This document shows, piece after piece, positions 56,384-64,000 of a stretch of DNA of 64,000 bases. The translations under genes and the position numbers were made by a program. The notes under the pieces were generated by a model, which saw nothing but the letters and a program-made list of their open reading frames with translations, did not search any database and had not been told where the DNA came from. Location: the NCBI GenBank assembly GCA_039583875.1, contig CM077150.1, positions 180,052,375-180,116,374 of the forward strand, in the 5' to 3' direction. Origin of the DNA: Platanthera guangdongensis (Eukaryota; Streptophyta; Magnoliopsida; Asparagales; Orchidaceae). Position 1 is the stretch's first letter; every line of letters starts with the position of its first letter.

Positions 56384-58767
56384 TGTAACGTCCCCTTGGC
56401 CGTTCGTGGGCCTTAAGCCCACTAGGCCTCCGTTAGACCGTTACCGGGTTGCAACACAAGCACCCCAACACCTCTCCCTCCACAGGAGCGTTGTTGGTGG
56501 CCACAACCTCCTTTTGTTGAGTGAAATTCTCTCGTTAAGCATGCAGCACGGGGAATTCCCAGGAGGTCACCCATCCTAGTACTTCTCCAGCTCAATTGGT
56601 GATGAGAGTTGAAAGAACTCCATAGTTAAGCGTGCTTGGGCTAGAGAAGTCCTGGGATGGGTGACCTCTTAGGAAGACCCCGTGTTGTCCGCTTAATGGG
56701 AGAATTTCACTCATCAAAGGGAGGCTGTGGCCACCAACAACCCGCCTGTGGAGGGAGAGGGGTTAGGGTGCTTGGGCTGTAGCCCGGTAACGGTCTAACG
56801 GAGGCCTAGTGGGTTTAAGGGCCACGGACGACCCATGGGACGTTACAATAAAAAGTGCACTTATATTATAACGTCCCCTGGGCTGTCCGTGGGCTGTAAC
56901 CCACTAGGACTCCGTTAGATCGTTACCGGGCTGCAGCCCAAGCACCCCAACACCTCTCCCTCCATAGGCGGGTTTTTGGTGGCCACAGCCTCTCTTTGAT
57001 GAGTGAAATTCTCCCGTTAAGCGGACAACATGGGGACTTCCCAGGAGGTCACCCATCCTAGGAGTTCTCCAGCCCGAACACGCTTAACTATGAAGTTCTT
57101 TCAACTTTCATCACCAATTGAGCTGCAAATCAATTAGTGATGAGAGTTGAAAGAACTCCATAGTTAAGCGTGCTCGGGCTGGAGAAGTCTTGGGATGGGT
57201 GACCTCCTGGTAAGTCCCCATACTGTCCACTTAACGGGATAATTTCACACATCAAAGGGATGCTGTGGCCACCAACAACCCGCCTGTGGAGGGAGAGGGG
57301 TTGGGGTGCTTGGGCTGCAGCCCGCTAACGTTCTAACGGAGGCCCAGTGGGCTGTGGCCCACGGACGGCCCAGGGGACGTTACACTAAGACCCTCTATCT
57401 ATGCCAACGGCAAGTACCAAGTACCTTTAGGTCGCTTTAACCGAACGACATAGATCGGGTACGGTTCCACCTAATCCGTTGCTCACACCGCCCTGTCACC
57501 TTAGGACATGCGCGCAGGTCAAACTTCCCTGAGTCCCAAACCGATCACACACCTCACATAACCCAGTTATGTGCAAGTTGGCTCCCAAGCCACCATGTTT
57601 GAAGAATCACGCATCTGCAAAGTTTTCCGGGTGCACCTTGGAGTTAATCCCCAAGGCTCCCTGTTGCAATCTACTGCGTAGAAAACCCGAAAAACAAACA
57701 TCCGTACGGAGTCTTCTTCGGCCATTCATGCAATACAACATCACCGATCCAGACCAACTTGTCCGGGTAGGCTTCACACATCATACCTATGTCCGTTTCT
57801 CGATTACGGACTCTACATGCTAAACAACGGGGACTATTCATGTCCACCAGAAGGAACGCCTCACACTCACCGCAAACTCGCGAGAGCGGGCTTCCTATGC
57901 AAAGTAAAAGAGGACTTCACATGTACTAGGATGAGAATCATTACCCTAGCATTCCTCTTTGGCACCATGGAAATCTATGCGGATGAAATGCACTGCAATG
58001 TCCTCGCCTCCGTAGATCCGAAGTCGGCTCGCGATTTGGGGCTCCGAAGCTCCGCCGGCGGCCTGATCTATCTCCCTTCTTCTTCCTTGCTCTCCCCTCT
58101 CTCTAGAACTCTAGAAAGAGAATAACCCAAAGATAATGATGGTTTTCAACCATATTCCCGGGTATAACACAGCAGGAACATCCCTGAACCGTTGGATCCC
58201 AAAATAAGGAAACAGACGACCACGATTCGGGCTTGAAATCCAAAACCTGGGACGAACACGGCTTGTGCCACGCCCGTGTCCAAGGCCGTGTGCCCTATTC
58301 AACGCCAAAATCCTCGCGTCCCGAAAAGTACACGGGCTCTTGACACGCCCGTGTCCAACTTGACACACCCGTGTCATCCATTACATGGCCATGTAGCGGG
58401 CCATGTTCCTCCATCAACACAGGACCAACACCAACCCGTGAAGGACACTGGTATTGGACACGCCCGTGTCACAAATGACATGCCTGTGTCATACCAGAAC
58501 ATTCCTGGGCTCCAGGCCGTGTTTCTCCCCCAACTCAACTGGGCCAACTACCCGAGTAGGACACGGCCTGGGACACGCCCGTGTCTCAGGCCGTGTTCGC
58601 TGCTCGACGATCGTCGACTGAAATTCATCGACCACACGGCCATCGTTGAACCCGAGCACGACACGCACCTGGGACACGACGGTGTCCCAGGCCATGTGCC
58701 CCCTGCCAAATTCCAAACTTGGCTCAAAATGCCACCCGTCGCTCTTTTGAGTTTCGGGGCGTTACAG

Positions 58768-60353
58768 CTCCTTCCCTGCATTTTAGTAGCATAGACAAAC
58801 AATAAAGTGAAAGTACAACATAAGCACACTTCACCACAGGTGTAGGCCCGTACAGCCACACACCCCGTGCTCTTAGGGCACTTACTCGGTGAAGCCGCTC
58901 CGAACCCGGTCCGTCCCGCAACTCCACCACGGCCCCCAGGACGGCAAATAATGTGAGCATTTAGTTCTTTCAGCTGCAGCCTAGACTCTCTCTCCAAGTT
59001 ATCGGTAAGTCCCATGTACCTTAGGTCGCTTTAACCGAAGCAAATAGAGTGGGTAGAGTTCCACCTGCCCATTGCTCACTTCTCCACGACAATTTAGCCA
59101 TCGGCGTGGGCCAAGTTTCCCCCACTCCTAAAGTATCGATCATATAATCGTACATAACCCGGTTATGTACACGGCTGTCTCCCAGGCCACCTATACACCA
59201 AAAATTCGATTCTGCCCAGATTTTCGGGTGCACCTTGGAGTTAATCCCCAAGACTCCTTGTTGCAATATACCACGTAGAAAACCCGAAAACAACCATTAG
59301 CACGGAGTCTTATCCGGCTATTCATGCATAATGAAACATCACCGATCCAGAAGAACTTGTTCGGGTAGGCTTCACACACCATGCCTATGTCCGTACTATG
59401 ATTCCATACTCTATATGCAAGATTACAGGGACTATTCATGTCCACCCGAAGGAAATACAACATACTCACCGCACACTCGCGAGAGCGGGTTTCCTATGTA
59501 AAAAGGAAGAGGACTTCACATGTCCAAGAAGAGAATCGTTGCTCTAGAGATTCGCTTTGGCGCCATGGAAAACTAGCCGGATGAAAAATACCGCAACGAC
59601 CTCGCCTCCACGGATCTGGACTCGGCTCGCGATTTGCGGATCCGAAGCTCCACCAGCGGCTGGATTCCTCCTTCTCCTTCTTCTTTGCTCTCCCCTCTCT
59701 CTAACTCTTTAGAAAGAGAAAGTTCTAAGAGAAATGAGGGTTTAACCCTCAACTCCCGGCCTTATAACAGCATGGAGATCTCTGGGTTGTTGGATCCTAT
59801 TAGAAGGAAATGAACGGCCATGAATCGCCCTGAAGGGCTAAACACGGCCCGTGACACGCCCGTGTCACAGGCCGTGTCTCGCGATCTGAAAATAATCATC
59901 GAACGCAGAATAGGACACGGGCTCCAACACGCCCGTGTACTGCTTCACATGACCGTATCAGCCTATAACACGCCTGTGTCATGGGCCGTGTCCCTCAAGC
60001 GACATAGGAAACTGTCACTTCCTGACCAGGATACGACAATGAGACATGCCCGTGTAATAACTTGACATACCCGTGTCAGCCTCTGATATGCCCGTGTCCT
60101 GGGCCGCGTACTTCACTCGACACTGCCCTGCCAACATAGAGCAGGGCACGGCCCTGGACACGCCAGTGTCTCAGGCCGTGCACCCGACCTCCAAGGAACA
60201 TCGAATGTATTTCGTCGACAACATAGAAAATCGTCAAACTCGTAACATGACACGGCCATGGACACGCCCATGTCCCAAGCCGTGTGACCCTTATCAGGCC
60301 CCATATTGGCCTTAAGATGCTACCAGATCATTTTCATGTTTTGGGGAGTTACA
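58768..60353 (-). mobile_element. Element B 3' LTR, truncated
   Basis: It starts TGTAACTCCCCAAAAC at 60353 (minus strand) and contains ACACGGGCGTGTC-type words at 59840-60290. It ends at 58768 exactly where the element A LTR begins. The word at its end, GCTCCTTCCCTGCA, occurs about 500 bases inside the element A LTR (55648), so roughly that length of LTR end is missing. It is diverged from the element A LTRs. Confidence 0.75.
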
Positions 60354-60410
60354 ATTCTCCCCACTTAAATGAATTTCTTCTCGAAAGTATGGAATAGAAA
60401 GTACTCAAAC

Positions 60411-62830
60411 TTAAACGGTACCTAAGTAGTAGAGCTCGAGATACTCCTCAAGCATGGTCTGCTCTTGCTCCCATGAAAGCTCCTCACGACTGCAGTTGTC
60501 ACATCGGACTTTGACCATCCTGATGTCTTTGTTATGAAGTCGCTTGACTTCAGAGTCCTCAATGCGAACAGGCTTGACCTTCGTCGTCAACCCACTATCC
60601 ACAAGTACCTGATCGACCGCAATCACTTGTGAAGGCTCTTGCACCGCCTTCCGCAACACCGATATATGGAATATGTCGTGTAGACCACTCAGTTCCACTG
60701 ATAACCTTGGTCGATAAGCCGCTTCAACAATTCATTATAGAATCTCAAACGGCCCATGGTAGCTCAGACTCAACTTCTTTAAGCGTCGTACCCATGAGAC
60801 ACCCTTGAACGACTTAATTTTCAAATATACACAGTCACCAATAGCAAACTCAACGTTTCTATGCTTGACATTATATTATTTAGCCTGCCTGTCCTGAGCG
60901 ATCAGCAATCATTCTCGTAATGTTTGTACCAACAAAGTGTCTTCTTCCACTTCCTGTCATTTGTACAGCTTCGACTCACCCGTCTACAACTATGACAATG
61001 GCGTGCGATATTTTCTACCGTAAAGGGCCTCGAAGGGCGTCATTTGAATACTCGCTTGGTAGCTGTTGTTATAAGCAAACTACACCATGTACAGGTGATC
61101 TTCCCACCTCTTTCCGAAATCTAAGATGCACATGCAAAGCATGTCCTCCATCATCCTGTGATCCTCTCGGTCTGACCATCCGTCTGCAGATGAAAGGCCG
61201 TGCTGAAACTCAGCTTGGTTCCAAACATTTATTCCACCAACCTCCAGTTGTTGGACGTAAAGTGCCCATCTCGATCACTCACATTACTGCGGGGCACACC
61301 GTGTAGTCGAATAATGTTATCTACATAGTGTTTTACTAGCTTATCCACCGAATCATCCGTCCTATTCAGAATGAAGTGCGACACTTTTGTCAATCGATCT
61401 ACGATCACCCAGATGGCGTCGTTTTCCTTCAGCGACCTTGGCAACCCATGCACAAAATCCATTGAAATATCGTTGAAGTTCTACTCCGGGATAGGTAAGG
61501 AATTCAAGAAACCTCCGGGCTTCTGGCACTCCACCTTCACCAAGGCGCACGTTTGACACTTCGCCACATAAATTGCAGCGTCCTTCTTAAGTCCTGGCCA
61601 CCAAAACAACTTTTTCATATCACAATACATTTTCGTGCTCGCTAGGTGAATCGAGTACTTGGTATGATGAGCCTCGTACATCAATTCCTCCCACAGTTTA
61701 CCCACATTTGGGACGCACAAACGACTGTCCCTCCATAACAGTCCATGAACAACACCAATCTAGGAATTTTACCCATCCAATGCCTCATCCATGATTTGTT
61801 TCATGTTGCTATCCAAATCTAGAGACTGCCGAATCCTATCAGCAAGGTCATACTACACCTCTGTCCAGTTCAATTGTGCTTTGGCACTCGTCTGCTTGTC
61901 AACACATGAGATCTCCAATGCCTCCAAATCCCGAATCAAACGCTCTTCATGAACCGATAACCAGTTGGCCTGCACGGGGGCCCTGCGACTCAACGCATCT
62001 GCCACCACATTGCCTTTCCTTTGCACGTAATGTATCTTAAATGTGCAGTCACCCAGTAACTCCATCCACATCCACTGACTCATGTTTAGGTCCTTTTGAT
62101 CCAATAAGTACTTAAGGCTCTTGTGATCGGTATAGATATCGAACTTCACACCGTATAGGTAATGCCTCCACAGGTTCAGAGCAAATATCACGGCCACTAA
62201 CTCCAAGTCATGGACCGAATAATTCCACTCGTGCACCTTCAGCTGACGCAAGCCATAAGCTATTACACTCCCATGCTGTAGTAGAACACCACCTAAGCCA
62301 CTGACCGAAGCATCACCGTAAATCTCAAAACCTTCGGTCCCACTCGGTGAACATAGAATAAGCACCGTGGTCAACAGACTTTTCAGTTCTTCGAAAGCTT
62401 GCGCGCACTCCAGCAAACACACAAAATTTTGATCTTTCCTCGTCAAAGTCGTGAGGGGTAACGCTATCCGCGAGAAGTTCTCTACCACGAGCATGTAGTA
62501 GCCGGCAAGTCCAATGAAACTCCAGACTTCTGCCACTGTTGATAACACAGGCCACTGTTGTATCGCAACTATATTTGACGGATCTACCGCAATCCCTTCT
62601 CCACTAACTATATGACCAAGGAATGCTACCGAGGATAACCAGAATTTGCTTTTGGAGAATTTGGTATAAAGTTGATTCCTCCTCAATGTCTCCAACACCA
62701 TATGCAGATACTTGAAATGATCATCATCGCACTACGAGTACACCAATATATCGTCGATAAAGACTATCACGAAATGGTCCAGGCACTCTCTGAATGTTTT
62801 GTTCATCAAATCAATAAACACGGATGACGC
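60411..62830 (-). pseudogene. Element B pol fragment: RT to chromodomain
   Basis: Read leftward: RT end with FIDDILVYS (near 62760) followed by a TAG, RNase H ([29 protein letters not shown], about 62320-61970), integrase finger (HHTKYSIH...CQTC, about 61675-61555), SMDF-type [10 protein letters not shown] (near 61460), VSDRDGHF (near 61280), TDGQTER in a different frame (near 61180), and a chromodomain-like end (VKVRCDN...LSWEQE). There are many stops and several frame changes. It is a close relative of element A. Its 5' half is separated by the LTR insertion at 62831 and lies outside the window. Confidence 0.8.
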
Positions 62831-64000
62831 TGATGTGCCCGCGAACAGACTCTTACTGTGGTTGGTTCGGTGAGTCGATCGCCGCGGGCTTGCTCGGGTA
62901 GGCAAGTGCACCTATCGCAAGTAGTACTCGATATTCGGGGGAATACCGAGGTCGTATTGTTCTCGGGGTCGCGTTGACTATTCTTACTCCTCCGGGAGGA
63001 CTATTATTTTACTGAAAGAAAAGGTGGATTTTTTTACTTAATAAAAAGGCGGAAAAGCAAAGGAGCGAAAAAACGATTTAGAAAATATTCGATGAAGGGT
63101 TAACGCTCGACATCGAATCGGATTAAGACTAAAACAATTTTTAATAATAAAAAGACTTAGTTTTCAAATTAATAATAAGGCAACTTGGCCGTGGAGGTTC
63201 CACAAATGTGAGCGCACTTATCTCTAGGAATATTGCTCACCTGAACGTTAAGACTATTCGACCGAACGTTAGTCCGACGAAGGATTCCTCTTAACGCCCG
63301 CTTTACGCTAAGAACCCCGCTATTGGGTGGGGAACCCAATCCGGTAGAATTACGCTTGTCCTCTCTCGAGGGTATGCACGCAACTCTATTTACCCAGGGG
63401 TGATCGGTCCATATGCACGGCCTCTCGGCTAGCTAGCATATGGACTACGGAAATAGGGCCCACACATCGATTATGTGGTCCTACGCGTCGTAAACCCGGG
63501 GTAAACCCTAAGTGCTTAAATTAAAATGAAAAAAAAGAGCTTTAATTATTATAAATCATTTCAAATGTCCCAATGCTCTTCGATGCCGAGGCTAATAGCG
63601 ATTAGCCACACATCGGTATGGGGACGGCTTATAATTTAGTGAGGCGCGAGTTCGAAATTAAATACTAAACGATTATAAGAAGGGGACACAAGAAAAATAA
63701 CAACATTTAGAAAACTAAAAAAAATTAGCTAGAACAAGAACTCACGCACACTCCAAATTATAAATTAAAAAGGAACTAAGTTACACATAAAAAGAAATTT
63801 TGCATAATTCAAATTTGCGAGTCCCACTCAAACGAGTGGGGGCGGTAAATAAAGGCTGAAAATTGCAAGTCCTACTCAAACGAGTAGGACTGAAATGAAA
63901 GCGAGTCCTACTCAAATGAGTAGGAGAAAATAAATGCGATTATAGGGCTAAAAAGTCCGGCCATTTAACTCAAGTGAGTATGCGGAAAAAAAAAGAAAGA
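62831..64000. mobile_element. Athila-like LTR, cut by window end
   Basis: It begins TGATGTGCCCGCG inside the RT of element B; the 5 bases before it are GACGC. GGCAAGTGCACCTATCGC and the CCTCTCTCGAGG-TATGCACGCAACTC block are shared with the solo LTR at 26320, so both belong to one superfamily of LTRs. No open frame of note. Orientation and right end cannot be decided here. Confidence 0.7.
63823..63979. repeat. Four short hairpin repeats with paired changes
   Basis: CCCACTC-AAAC-GAGTGGG (63823-63840), AGTCCTACTC-AAAC-GAGTAGGACT (63868-63891), TCCTACTC-AAAT-GAGTAGGA (63906-63925) and ACTC-AAGT-GAGT (63968-63979). Stem positions that differ between copy 1 and copies 2 and 3 change on both arms. 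Confidence 0.75.

Larger units (their letters stand above)
55848..57389. mobile_element. Hexad of alternating 5S-derived (Cassandra-like) units
   Basis: The insertion is 55853-57384, begins TGTAAC, ends GTTACA and is flanked by perfect CTAAG duplications (55848-55852 and 57385-57389). Inside are six copies of a ~250-bp unit in alternating orientation: minus 55853-56108, plus 56109-56364, minus 56384-56593 (truncated), plus 56594-56847, minus 56867-57120, plus 57131-57384. Each contains a 5S rRNA 3'-half likeness: box A AGTTAAGCGTGC, then GATGGGTGACCTCCTGGGAA. TRIM elements of the Cassandra family carry 5S promoters in their LTRs; a six-fold inverted arrangement is not their normal form. It has no coding capacity. 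Confidence 0.85.
23039..58767 (-). mobile_element. Element A: minus-strand chromovirus split by three insertions
   Basis: Its parts, read leftward, are: 5' LTR (58767-55145, itself interrupted), primer site, gag (54821-53790), protease (29703-29105), RT (29069-28250), RNase H (26319-25857), integrase and chromodomain (25826-24414), and a 3' LTR truncated at about 23039. The pieces join at the target duplications of the inserted elements. It is a close relative of element 1 in pol and LTR. The many stops and nested insertions show it is among the older layers. Confidence 0.85.
55145..58767 (-). mobile_element. Element A 5' LTR, interrupted by 5S array
   Basis: On the minus strand it starts TGTAACGCCCCGAAAC at 58767 and ends GGTGTTACA at 55145. 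Without the 1.5-kb insertion it is about 2.1 kb. ACACGGGCGTGTC-type words are at 58255-58700. The part 57457-58767 matches the truncated 3' LTR (23039-24350). No coding sequence is supported. Confidence 0.85.

Noticed and set aside
56129..57240. Cluster of functional 5S rRNA genes
   Set aside because: Only the 3' two-thirds of 5S is present, with altered ends, in alternating orientation inside an insertion with TG...CA ends and a target duplication; ribosomal 5S genes are tandem and direct.

Overview
This window looks like a nest of retrotransposons from a flowering-plant genome. I found no bacterial features and no gene that I could identify as an ordinary host gene. The evidence is long LTRs with TG...CA ends, 5-bp target-site duplications (TSDs), initiator-Met and Athila-type primer binding sites, Ty3/gypsy polyproteins, and a 5S-rRNA-derived element. 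The species cannot be named from the sequence.

Layout. (1) 1-4930: the 3' half of a + strand chromovirus (element 1): gag end, putative 72-bp intron, protease, RT, RNase H, integrase, chromodomain, a 15-G polypurine tract and a truncated 3' LTR. (2) 4931-23038: two minus-strand, multi-exon, gag-like genes (here Q and P) of the 'putative gypsy-type transposon' kind, each with its own TATA box. Q is split by a structurally complete + strand chromovirus (element 2, 6359-16981, TSD GATAC). P is split by a solo LTR of a related family in the opposite orientation (18813-21551). (3) 23039-58767: a minus-strand chromovirus (element A) cut into pieces by three later insertions: an Athila-like solo LTR (26320-28249), a 24-kb Athila array (29704-53683, TSD GATTC), and a 1.5-kb array of six alternating 5S-derived units inside its 5' LTR (55853-57384, TSD CTAAG). 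(4) 58768-62830: a second, decayed minus-strand chromovirus (element B), cut by another Athila-like LTR that runs off the window (62831-64000).

The Athila unit is unusual. It is LTR-internal-LTR-internal-LTR with one TSD around the whole, so the middle LTR is shared by two element bodies. Each body has gag, an aspartic protease, RT/RNase H, integrase and an env-position ORF (Athila ORF-1 type). Both bodies are broken by stops and frameshifts.

The coding regions are nearly all pseudogenes; nonsense changes are often of the CAG to TAG or CGA to TGA type. The most distinctive signals are structural: the alternating 5S-derived hexad, the shared-LTR Athila array, three covarying hairpins in the element 2 leader, a 171-bp GC-rich palindrome in Athila body II, and one palindromic word (ACACGGGCGTGT and relatives) that has spread through LTRs of otherwise unrelated families.
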